DNA of 25,547 nucleotides. Source: JBBSEX01 sp038239345. Lineage in GTDB: Bacteria; Acidobacteriota; Terriglobia; Bryobacterales; Bryobacteraceae. The DNA lies in contig JBBSEX010000039.1 in the NCBI GenBank assembly GCA_038239345.1, positions 1 to 25,547 of the forward strand, in the 5' to 3' direction. The notes beneath the pieces were generated by a model. The model saw only the letters and a program-made list of their open reading frames with translations, was not told the origin of the DNA and did not search any database. The position numbers and the translations under genes are program-made. Shown here one piece after another: positions 7,942-14,896 of the stretch; position 1 is the first letter of the stretch, and each line of letters begins with the position of its first letter.

Positions 7942-9171
7942 TTAACGCCCACCCGCTTCGTTCATTGCCGTGATCTTAGGCTGAACTTTTTGACCAGGCT
8001 GCAGAGCGGCACGATTTCCAACCACTACAAGTTCACCCTCGGAAAGGCCTGACAAAACCTCGATCCGATCCGCCGTCTCCATCCCAAGGCTTAGTTTCTT
8101 CCGCTGAATCCGTCCGTCCGCCTGAACTGCAAGAACTGTTCCGGTCTTTCCATCCTGATCGACGGCGGCAACAGGCACGGCAATGACGGACTGTTGGTGA
8201 GCGGTAGTCAGGCTGACTTCTGCATACATTCCAGGCAGAAGCAGCCCAGTAGTGTTCGGAACGTCAACCTCCGTATCCATAGTCCGCGTCGAGGTCTGCA
8301 GCTTATCTGTGAACCTCGCAACCTTGCCCTCGAACGTTCGGTTGAGTGTGGGCACTCGAACCTCTACGGCTTGACCCAGTTTCACGGTGGGCACGGCGGA
8401 CTCAGGAACAGGAAGTATCAGCCTAAGAAGATTGTTCTGCGAGAGCCTGACAAGCGGCATGGCCTGAGTCTGCGACGCGGTACCGGCCTGAATCAACGAG
8501 CCTGTGTCGGCATAACGCTTCGTGATCACGCCTGCGAACGGCGCTGTGACCTGGGTATATCGGTTCATTGTGTCGGCGCGAGATTGGTCGGCCTTGTTGA
8601 CGGAGACCTGCTGCAGCGCGGCGTTCAGGTTCGATTTGGCGCCGGCAACGTTTGCTTCTGAAACAAGATCCTTGCTCTGCGCATCGTCGATCTCCTGGCG
8701 GGCGATCAGGCCAGGACGCTCCTTCGCCACGTCGGAGAGACGCGTCCAGGTGAGATGCGTCATCTGGTGCGCAGATTCCGCGCGCCTGACTTCGTCTCTT
8801 GCCCGGGCTACTTCCGCATCACTACGGTCCACCGAGAAGCCGGCCTTGCGAATGTCGTCGCCCAGTTCAGGGGATTCAAGCGCGGCGAGCAGTTGCCCCT
8901 CGCGCACGTGGTCTCCCACGTCTACATAGATCTTTTTCACATATCCCGACACCTTCGCCATTACCTCTATTTCCTGGAAAGGGCGGAACTCAGCCGTTAA
9001 AACCAACTCGCGAGAGAGACTCTCGCGCGAGGCGCGCGCGACTGCTACCACTACGGGCGCGGATGCCTGCGAGGCGGCCCCAGTTTCTCCGCCGTGCGCC
9101 CCACCACATGATGAGGCAGCCAGCGCCACCGCGACTAGAAGCAGGAGAGACACGGATCGTGGAAGGCGCAT
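7942..9171 (-). CDS. Periplasmic adaptor (MFP, HlyD/AcrA type), putative lipoprotein
   Basis: A 409-residue membrane-fusion protein linking the pump to the TolC-like channel. The N-terminus is a lipoprotein-like signal with a cysteine in LAASSCGG, suggesting lipid anchoring to the inner membrane. Barrel-sandwich halves are visible as VSGYVKKIYVDVGDHVREGQ (about 73-92) and VTAPFAGVITKRYADTGSLI, flanking a helical hairpin rich in Ala, Asp and Gln. Beta-barrel and membrane-proximal domains follow (LLPGMYAEVSL, VLSGLSEGELVVVGN). The ATG at 9169-9171 has GGGAG about nine bases upstream. The TAA abuts the pump's ATG directly. The regulator gene upstream on the same strand overlaps its first 37 bases. 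Confidence 0.92.
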   Translation of the reverse strand: MRLPRSVSLLLLVAVALAASSCGGAHGGETGAASQASAPVVVAVARASRESLSRELVLTAEFRPFQEIEVMAKVSGYVKKIYVDVGDHVREGQLLAALESPELGDDIRKAGFSVDRSDAEVARARDEVRRAESAHQMTHLTWTRLSDVAKERPGLIARQEIDDAQSKDLVSEANVAGAKSNLNAALQQVSVNKADQSRADTMNRYTQVTAPFAGVITKRYADTGSLIQAGTASQTQAMPLVRLSQNNLLRLILPVPESAVPTVKLGQAVEVRVPTLNRTFEGKVARFTDKLQTSTRTMDTEVDVPNTTGLLLPGMYAEVSLTTAHQQSVIAVPVAAVDQDGKTGTVLAVQADGRIQRKKLSLGMETADRIEVLSGLSEGELVVVGNRAALQPGQKVQPKITAMNEAGGR

Positions 9172-10181
9172 GAAGATGACTCCCAGTTTCGTGCAAAAGC
9201 ACTGAGACAGCCATCCCCTCTAGTGAGTAGTAAACCGATTGTCAGTGGGTAGATAATCCCACGGGCCCGCGTAGAAGTCGATCCAGCCCGAGTTGAACCC
9301 GGCCAAAATCCTACTGAGCGCTTGAACGCTCGAGTGAACGCCGCCTTGTCGGAATATCCGACAGACAATCCGATGTCGGCGACGGTTTTTTCGGACGTTA
9401 ACAGGAGCTTTTTCGCCAACTCGATTCGTTGCTCGATGCGCCAATGGTGGGGCGGATGGCCAACGGTCTGTTTGAAGGCCCGGACAAAGTGGCTTGTGGA
9501 CATTTCACAATGACGAGCCACGGCATGGAGTGCCGCCCCACTTTCGACGTTAGCCAGGAGCATCTCGGTTGCCCGGCGTGTTTGCCATGGCGCCAGACCT
9601 CCGCGCACACAACCTGTATCGGCGCGGCCGACCCCGTACGCCCGGACAAGGTGGGACAGCAGAGCTCGCAATGCATACTTGATAAACGTGCTGGAGCCGC
9701 CTTCCGGCTCTTGCGTAGTCTTCAGAATCAAAATGCCCAGTTGATGTATTACAGGGTCAATTGCCCCATTGGGGCAGGCGAGACCACCGATGGCGCGCTC
9801 ACCATCGCTGTTTGCAAATGCCCGGACGGCTTCATGCGGAACATAAAAATGAAGACTGTCAAACGCCGTGGATTGAAACTTGATCGCACCCATCCCAAGG
9901 TCAATGACAGTAATTCCACCGCGCTCGTATCTGCCCGATTTCACGATCGTCTTCCCAGAAAACCATCGCTCGGAAACGACGCCGCTCAGATGGAGCACGA
10001 CGATAAAGGCCGGCTGCGAAGGAATGAATTGGGCTGGCGTTTGCAGATCCCGCTCACTCCGCAATCTCATCACCACGACCTGCGTTCTCTCTCCCACGGT
10101 CATCGCGATCAGGGGGGAAATCCAAGCGAAGGGTGTGCCGCCATTCGTATCCCGGATGCACAATCGCTCGCAACTATGCAC
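9135..10181 (-). CDS. AraC-family transcriptional regulator
   Basis: A 348-residue regulator with an N-terminal ligand or cupin-like half (about 1-180). Its C-terminal double helix-turn-helix (about 193-292) shows LHAVARHCEMSTSHFVRAFK, then VADIGLSVGYSDKAAFTRAF. About 58 residues follow the second HTH, an unusually long low-complexity tail that runs 37 bases into the adaptor gene. It may come from loss of the original stop. It is the first gene of the efflux operon and probably controls it. GTG at 10181 and ATG at 10103 are both possible starts, and neither has a strong ribosome site. Effector unknown. Confidence 0.85.
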   Translation of the reverse strand: MHSCERLCIRDTNGGTPFAWISPLIAMTVGERTQVVVMRLRSERDLQTPAQFIPSQPAFIVVLHLSGVVSERWFSGKTIVKSGRYERGGITVIDLGMGAIKFQSTAFDSLHFYVPHEAVRAFANSDGERAIGGLACPNGAIDPVIHQLGILILKTTQEPEGGSSTFIKYALRALLSHLVRAYGVGRADTGCVRGGLAPWQTRRATEMLLANVESGAALHAVARHCEMSTSHFVRAFKQTVGHPPHHWRIEQRIELAKKLLLTSEKTVADIGLSVGYSDKAAFTRAFKRSVGFWPGSTRAGSTSTRARGIIYPLTIGLLLTRGDGCLSAFARNWESSSCAFHDPCLSCF

Positions 10182-10484
10182 TGACGAATACCAATCGTAA
10201 CGTCTCGATCAAACAGCATTCTCATAGGCGATCGATGCCAATTCCGGTTAATGGCCCACCCCCGGCGGTGCCGGCGGGAGCGCGAGGGTACCTACTCTCG
10301 AGGGTACAGTTACTTTGCCCGAAGCGAATCCCTTGAATTGGGATGTTTCCGTAACGTATTCGAGTGAGTGCGATGACGGCCCAATCTCAAAACGCGCATT
10401 TCGCCGCAATATGCACAAACCGAGCAAAATCGGCAAAGAAGAAATACCCGTTGGTAATTAAACTCGATTTCGTGACGAACGAGC
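10182..10484. other. Intergenic region between divergent units
   Basis: About 300 bases separate the efflux operon's regulator (minus) from the small protein at 10485 (plus), so promoters for both directions should lie here. It has a short perfect hairpin CCGGC-GGT-GCCGG near 10262-10278 and the dyad/direct-repeat element listed separately. I see no convincing reading frame or RNA gene. Confidence 0.6.
10283..10307. promoter_or_regulatory. Possible operator: repeated CGAGGGTAC with GTACC-N10-GGTAC dyad
   Basis: CGAGGGTAC occurs at 10283-10291 and again at 10299-10307. Within the element GTACC (10288-10292) and GGTAC (10303-10307) form an interrupted dyad around the palindrome CTCGAG (10297-10302). 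Spacing and base composition recall MerR-type operators lying in promoter spacers, but no MerR gene is in the window and no good -35/-10 pair is evident. The AraC-type regulator encoded next door is the nearest candidate binder, since AraC proteins often use direct repeats. Confidence 0.35.
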
Positions 10485-10910
10485 GTGACGAATACAAGCG
10501 ATGTGACAGGGCAAGAAACCTATGAAGACTTCAGCTCGCTTTCTGACTCTATTTCTTCCTCATCCCCTTTTACTTGTGAGGCCCAGCCGCCCGAAGCTTC
10601 CCCTGTTCCGGCGGTTCATGCCACTAAAATCCTGGCTATTGGCAGGTTCAACGCCCCTCCCACACCGGAACAACTAAAGATGTTCTCCCTCCGTGTGTAC
10701 GTGGCGGGCAAGATCGACCAGTGGTTTTCCCCGCAGGATGGCAATGGGTTGGTATTAATACTCAACTTATCTTCGGTGGAGGAGGCTAGCGCAATGCTCG
10801 ATGCCGGCCCTCCCGGACAACCGAAGTTAATGTCCTTTGAACTGATCCCAATCAGCCCGCTGATTCCTCTGACTCGGCTCTTGCCCCAACCGGCAAAGCC
10901 TGCGAAGTAA
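10485..10910 (+). CDS. Small Dabb-like (muconolactone-isomerase-like) protein A with disturbed N-terminus
   Basis: The C-terminal half (about 48-135) is an alpha/beta domain: KILAIGRFNAPPTPEQ, RVYVAGKIDQWF, LVLILNLSSVEEA, then LMSFELIPISPL. It is clearly paralogous to the protein at 12840 (VAGKIDQWF against LDGKIEQFW; SFELIPISPL against TFELMPVGPL). The frame opens with GTG at 10485 without a visible ribosome site and gives a Ser-rich N-terminus. An ATG at 10522 in another frame encodes a signal-peptide-like stretch, MKTSARFLTLFLPHPLLL. One frame change would join it to CEAQPPEASP, so the gene may have suffered a frameshift. Function of the family is not established; it recurs here with NmrA-like reductases. 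Confidence 0.6.
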   Translation: MTNTSDVTGQETYEDFSSLSDSISSSSPFTCEAQPPEASPVPAVHATKILAIGRFNAPPTPEQLKMFSLRVYVAGKIDQWFSPQDGNGLVLILNLSSVEEASAMLDAGPPGQPKLMSFELIPISPLIPLTRLLPQPAKPAK

Positions 10911-10940
10911 ATTGCGTACTGCCTAATAGAAGGAGAAAAC

Positions 10941-11836
10941 ATGGAAAGCGCGAAGATTCTCGTGACGGGAGCCACAGGGGCAACCGGCGGAAGTGCGATC
11001 ACAAAACTGCTGGAGTTCAAGATACCCGTACGGGCTCTGGTCCATAAGAAAGATGCCCGGTCAGAGCAGCTGCGAGCTTTGGGCGTTGAAATTGTCCAGG
11101 GTGACCTATCCGATTTTGAGGCGGTCAGTGAAGCCTTAAAGGGAATCACCGGAGCCTATTTCGTCTATCCGGTTCAGGTGCCGGGAATTTTGGAGGCCAC
11201 CGCCTTTTTCGCCCAGGCCGCCATCGAACAAGGAGTTAGCGCGATCGTGAACATGTCGCAGATTTCGGCCCGTCGGACTGCGAAGAGTCACGCATCGCAG
11301 AATCATTGGATTGCCGAGCGCCTGCTGGATCGCTCCGGAATTCCGGTTACTCATCTGCGGCCGACCTTTTTCGCCGAATGGGTGATGTATCTGTCACGGG
11401 CCATCAGGGATAAAAACATTCTCCCTCTGGCATTTGGCGATGCTCGCTACGCGCCGATATTGGGAGAAGATCTGGGCCGGGTCATTGCCGCGATTCTGAA
11501 GAACCCCGTGGAGCACTCGGGCAAGATTTATCCGCTCTATGGCTCCAAGGAATTGAGTCAGTACGAAGTTGTCGGAATGCTCACGCAGGTTCTGGGGAAA
11601 AACATTACTTACGTTTCGATGGAGATCGTGGCCTTCCAGGAAATGTTGAAGGAATGGGATTTACCCCCCACTTCCAGCAGCATATGGGGAACGTTGCCCA
11701 GGATTGCCGCAATGGAATCTTTTCGGGAACGAATGATCTGGTGGAACAACTCAGCGGACAGAAGCCACTCGGGCCGATGGATTACGTCGTCAAGAACAAG
11801 GCGTTATTCAGCCAAAGCGCGGCCGCTCGCGGATAA
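10941..11836 (+). pseudogene. NmrA-like NAD(P)-binding reductase 1, frameshift in C6 run
   Basis: An atypical short-chain dehydrogenase of the NmrA type. A Rossmann fold opens with ILVTGATGATGG (GxxGxxG), followed by VRALVHKKDARSEQLRALG, then VNMSQISARRT and THLRPTFFAEW. The ATG at 10941 has an excellent AAGGAG site. The frame is intact until six Cs at 11664-11669. One extra C would give LPPHFQQHMGNVAQ, and the other frame indeed continues FQQHMGNVAQ, FSGTNDLVEQLSGQKPLG to TAA at 11834-11836. Without the shift the frame runs by chance into the next gene, giving a false 444-residue fusion. Either a real one-base deletion or a sequencing slip in the homopolymer. Confidence 0.85.
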
Positions 11837-11888
11837 GCTGATTTCCAGAAGAGAAATACTTCGGCATCGTGCCAATCGAGTAAGCAAA

Positions 11889-12785
11889 ATGAAACGTAAA
11901 GTACTGATCACCGGAGCGACCGGAGACACGGGCCGCGCCGCCGTTAAGGAATCGATTCAGCGAGGGCTCGCTGTACGCGCGATGGTGCATCACAAGGATG
12001 ATCGATCGGCGGCGCTGGGAAAACTGGGGGCCGAGGTCGTGGTGGGCGACCTCCAGAAGATCGATGAAATCCGCCACGCCATGGAAGGCACGGATGCGGC
12101 TTACCTGGTCTACCCGATCCAACCCGGGCTCATCGATGCGACGGTCTATTTCGCCCAGGCCGCGAAAGAAGCGGGCGTTTCGGCGATCGTCAATCTGTCT
12201 CAACGATCGGCCAGTCGAACTTCGTCCAGCCATTCGTGTCGAGACACCTGGATCGCCGAGCAGGTCCTCAATTAGTCGGGCCTGCCGGTCACTCATCTTC
12301 GTCCCACATACTTCCTCGAATGGCTGCTTTACCCGTGGCAGCTTCCCCTGTTCCTGGAGAAAGGAATACTTCGCCTGCCGGTCGGTAACGGACGACATGC
12401 GGCTATTGGTTCCGAGGACCAGGGACGCGTTATCGCCGCGATTCTGCAAAGCCTAAAGGCGCATGCAGGCCAAACCTACCCGCTCTTCGGACCGGTAGAA
12501 ATGGACCACGATCAAATGGCGGTAGAACTCACCAAAGCACTGGGCCGTAGGATCGTTTTCCAGAACTTGTCGATCGAAGAATATTGCAAGTCCTTAGAGA
12601 CTATGGGCGTGCCGCCGTAAATCATCCAACACCTCGGCGGCGCCATGGACGATTATCAGCATGGCGTAATGTCGGGAATGAACGACAACGTTGAAAGGTT
12701 GACGGGTCAAAAGCCGATGAGCGTTGGCGAGTTCGCTCTCGCTCACCGGGATCAATTGAACCCGAAAATGAGCATACCGGCATAG
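11889..12785 (+). pseudogene. NmrA-like reductase 2, two in-frame nonsense codons
   Basis: A close paralogue of the preceding gene, starting with ATG at 11889 (MKRKVLITGATGDTGRAAVK). Conserved VVVGDLQKIDEI, AYLVYPIQPGL and AIVNLSQRSASRT follow. TAG at 12273-12275 stands where paralogue 1 has Arg in LDRSGIPVTHLRPT. The frame then continues perfectly with SGLPVTHLRPTYFLEWLLYP, AAIGSEDQGRVIAAIL, YPLFGPVEMDHDQM and IEEYCKSLE. TAA at 12618-12620 follows GVPP, and again the frame goes on with IIQHLGGAMDDYQHGVMSGM and VERLTGQKPMSVGEF to the final TAG at 12783-12785. Frame and conservation are otherwise complete over about 298 codons, so inactivation is recent or the stops are read through. Confidence 0.85.
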
Positions 12786-12839
12786 GGTCGGAACGGTTTT
12801 TTTAGCATCTGTTATTACGGAGAAAAGAATACGAAAGTA

Positions 12840-13121
12840 ATGGCAATTGGAACACTGAAACCTCTTTCGCAGGAACAGCGGCAACGATATCTGCCGAACG
12901 AAGTACCCGCTACGCTGCAACTCTATCTCGACGGCAAGATAGAGCAATTCTGGCTGCGTGACAAAGAGGAAGGGGTTATCTTTCTAATGAACGTGGATTC
13001 GGTGGACGAAGCCGGCCGCCTTCTAAAAGCGCTACCGCTCGGCCAAGCCAATCTACTGACTTTCGAGCTGATGCCGGTGGGACCACTGCTGCCGCTAGGG
13101 ATGTTGATTAAACCGAAATAG
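12840..13121 (+). CDS. Small Dabb-like (muconolactone-isomerase-like) protein B
   Basis: 93 residues, one alpha/beta domain: EVPATLQLYLDGKIEQFW, GVIFLMNVDSVDEAGRLL and LLTFELMPVGPLLPLGML. It is a paralogue of the protein at 10485. Homology appears to start before the ATG (codons for Thr-Lys-Val just upstream match Thr-Lys-Ile-Leu-Ala-Ile-Gly of paralogue A). The present gene may therefore be a version that lost a signal peptide, or may start at a non-ATG codon. GGAGAAAAG lies about 12 bases before the ATG, slightly distant. It follows the broken reductase 2 by 54 bases and is probably part of the same transcript. No catalytic residues can be named. Confidence 0.75.
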   Translation: MAIGTLKPLSQEQRQRYLPNEVPATLQLYLDGKIEQFWLRDKEEGVIFLMNVDSVDEAGRLLKALPLGQANLLTFELMPVGPLLPLGMLIKPK

Positions 13122-13141
13122 CAACGATTGGGCAGCGCTTT

Positions 13142-13477
13142 TTATACTGCAACGGTTTCGGCCGTTTCCATCTCGAATGTGAGATTCACGGATCGCTTTC
13201 CAACTGGCCGTGTCCGGTGCCGGACTCCGCGAGGAATTGTTAGTAATTGGCCAGGATGAAGCTCCAGCGATCCGCTCTCAAATTCGATTGCGAGTTGTCC
13301 CTCAATGACTAGAAATGTTTCGTCGGAATTGGGATGAAAATGCCAATGATAGGGTTCTGTCATAGTGGCAATCCGAATCACATGGTCATTGGTAGTAGTA
13401 AGCGGATGATTGTCGTATCCGAACTGAGTGGAAGACTCAGCCTCTAGCGTGATGATCTCTGGAAGGTGGCTGCTCAT
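13142..13477 (-). CDS. Small cupin-domain protein
   Basis: 111 residues forming a single cupin barrel. Motif 1 is HFHPNSDETFLVIEG (HxH-x4-E-x6-G, with an extra His two residues before) and motif 2 is GQLLTIPRGVRH, so the metal-binding His/Glu set is present. Possible roles are a sugar isomerase-like, quercetinase-like or sensing cupin; sequence alone cannot decide. I chose the ATG at 13477 because GAGGA lies six bases upstream; an ATG at 13492 would add five residues. The gene starts 20 bases after the stop of propeller A, so it may be the last gene of the 20748-13142 operon. It converges on the small protein B gene. Confidence 0.85.
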   Translation of the reverse strand: MSSHLPEIITLEAESSTQFGYDNHPLTTTNDHVIRIATMTEPYHWHFHPNSDETFLVIEGQLAIEFESGSLELHPGQLLTIPRGVRHRTRPVGKRSVNLTFEMETAETVAV

Positions 13478-13497
13478 TCTTAGTCCTCGCATTGGAT

Positions 13498-14721
13498 TTA
13501 TTGGCCCAGGAGATAGATATATTTGGCGGAGGCTACCAGCACCTTGCCGCCTTCGATGACGAGGGGCGGGGTCAGGAGCGGGTCCGGGGCGCGGAAGGAT
13601 GCGTGGCGCTGGCCGTCATGGTCAAACGTGATGAGTTCAGGGCCGTCGGAGACGACAAGGTGGTTATCGGGAGTTACGACGGCTCCGTTAAAGGAAGCTT
13701 GGGCGCGGCGGGCCCAGATGACTTCTCCCATGGAGCTTACGGCGGTGACAACGTCCTTCGATAGCAGGTACACGGTGTGGTCATAACCGACGATGGGCGG
13801 AGCGATCAGGGTGTCGGCCGGGCGATCGAGAAGGAGGCGGATCAAGCGGCCTCCGTTGGCGCGCATCACCCACAAAGCCGAACGATGCGCGGCGTCCTTC
13901 TCCCCGACGGCGAGGTAGATAGCGCCCAGTTCGTCAAGGCTCATGCGAAACGGGAGGAATTCCCCTTGCAGGTCCGTCCGGACCTTGAGAGCCCAGTCGA
14001 AAAGATAAATGTGATCTTCGAAAGCAACCAGGATCGCCCCTTCCGGAGAGGCGGCGACCATATGCTGCGCCTTACGGATGAGATTCGCCTGATCCATGCT
14101 GGGCGCCATTCCGAAGGCATCCGCGGCTTCGGGTTGGTTAAGCTGAAGAATCTCCAGCGTAGACAACTCCGGTACGGATTCGTGAGGATCCACCATGGCC
14201 TCAAGGCTGGCGACGAAGATTTGTGCCCCGCGGCGAGTGAACCATTCCCGTTCATACCCATAGCCGCGGAGTAGAGAAACCGTGTAGGTGATCTTTCCCG
14301 TATTCAGATCGAATGCGGCGAGAACACCGGTCTGAGGTTCCGCTCCATAGGCAACCATCGCGGGTGGGTAAAGAACGAGCTGCCCGATTGATCCAGTTAT
14401 CTTCTGTATTGGTTCCAGGTCGCTCGAAAATACCTGAGCTGCGATACCCTGCAGGACAACGCGGTTTCCCGCGCTCATGATGAAAGCCGGGCCAAAGCCT
14501 GGTTCCAAGGCCGTTTCGTGCTGTGATGTGAGAGTTCCGGCGGGCAGCGAAAATCCCACGCGGGAATTCATCCTGTCATTCACGAAGAGCCGGAGGGCGT
14601 CGCCTGGGACGACTGGAGCCGTCGCGGACAGCGAGGGCACAACGGGCTGAATCTTTCTCGGATTGGTGGCGAGGGGTACAGGCGCTCCAGAGTGTAATTC
14701 TGTAAATCCGCTATCGGCCAT
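13498..14721 (-). CDS. PQQ-like beta-propeller protein A
   Basis: About 407 residues of repeated beta blades, e.g. QPEAADAFGMAPSMDQ, GAILVAFEDHIYLFDW, LIAPPIVGYDHTVYLLSKD, LVVSDGPELITFDHDGQR. The last 110 residues align without large gaps to the protein at 19597-20748 (PPIVG...YLL, LVVSD/LIVSD, ITFDHDGQR/AAFDREGQR). I prefer the ATG at 14721: AAGGAG lies six bases upstream, and the N-terminus then matches the start of the paralogue. A longer form from 14856 adds a signal-peptide-like segment (GIAILPLLVVGYL), which would send the protein out of the cytoplasm. The start therefore decides location. No PQQ ligands or enzyme motifs seen, so the role may be scaffolding or binding. Confidence 0.75.
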   Translation of the reverse strand: MADSGFTELHSGAPVPLATNPRKIQPVVPSLSATAPVVPGDALRLFVNDRMNSRVGFSLPAGTLTSQHETALEPGFGPAFIMSAGNRVVLQGIAAQVFSSDLEPIQKITGSIGQLVLYPPAMVAYGAEPQTGVLAAFDLNTGKITYTVSLLRGYGYEREWFTRRGAQIFVASLEAMVDPHESVPELSTLEILQLNQPEAADAFGMAPSMDQANLIRKAQHMVAASPEGAILVAFEDHIYLFDWALKVRTDLQGEFLPFRMSLDELGAIYLAVGEKDAAHRSALWVMRANGGRLIRLLLDRPADTLIAPPIVGYDHTVYLLSKDVVTAVSSMGEVIWARRAQASFNGAVVTPDNHLVVSDGPELITFDHDGQRHASFRAPDPLLTPPLVIEGGKVLVASAKYIYLLGQ

Positions 14722-14727
14722 CTTTTT

Positions 14728-14733
14728 CTCCTT
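14728..14733 (-). promoter_or_regulatory. Ribosome-binding site deciding the start of propeller A
   Basis: Minus-strand AAGGAG, then AAAAAG, then ATG. It is the strongest ribosome site near this gene and favours the short, signal-less form. The same bases also code Lys-Glu-Lys-Lys in the longer frame, so coincidence is possible. Confidence 0.6.
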
Positions 14734-14896
14734 CGCGCTGGTTTGTGCGGATCGCGTTTGCCCGGCTGCCGGCCAGGAAGTTAAATACCCGACTACAAGC
14801 AGCGGCAGAATGGCTATGCCGCGCTTCCCCGTGAGATTCCGCCAGATCAAGCACATGTTGCCGTTCCACTATCGTCAGATCGCAAACAATCGTCTG

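Noticed and set aside
10941..12275. One 444-residue double-reductase protein
   Set aside because: The junction residues match neither reductase; another frame holds the true C-terminus of copy 1, so the fusion is an artefact of the C-run frameshift.
11808..12449. 213-residue minus-strand frame over the reductase pair
   Set aside because: Antisense to clear NmrA-like coding sequence and without similarity to any family I know.
13113..13160. Terminator between small protein B and the cupin gene
   Set aside because: CCGAAA/TTTCGG are complementary but separated by about 30 bases, and the T run is not next to a stable stem.
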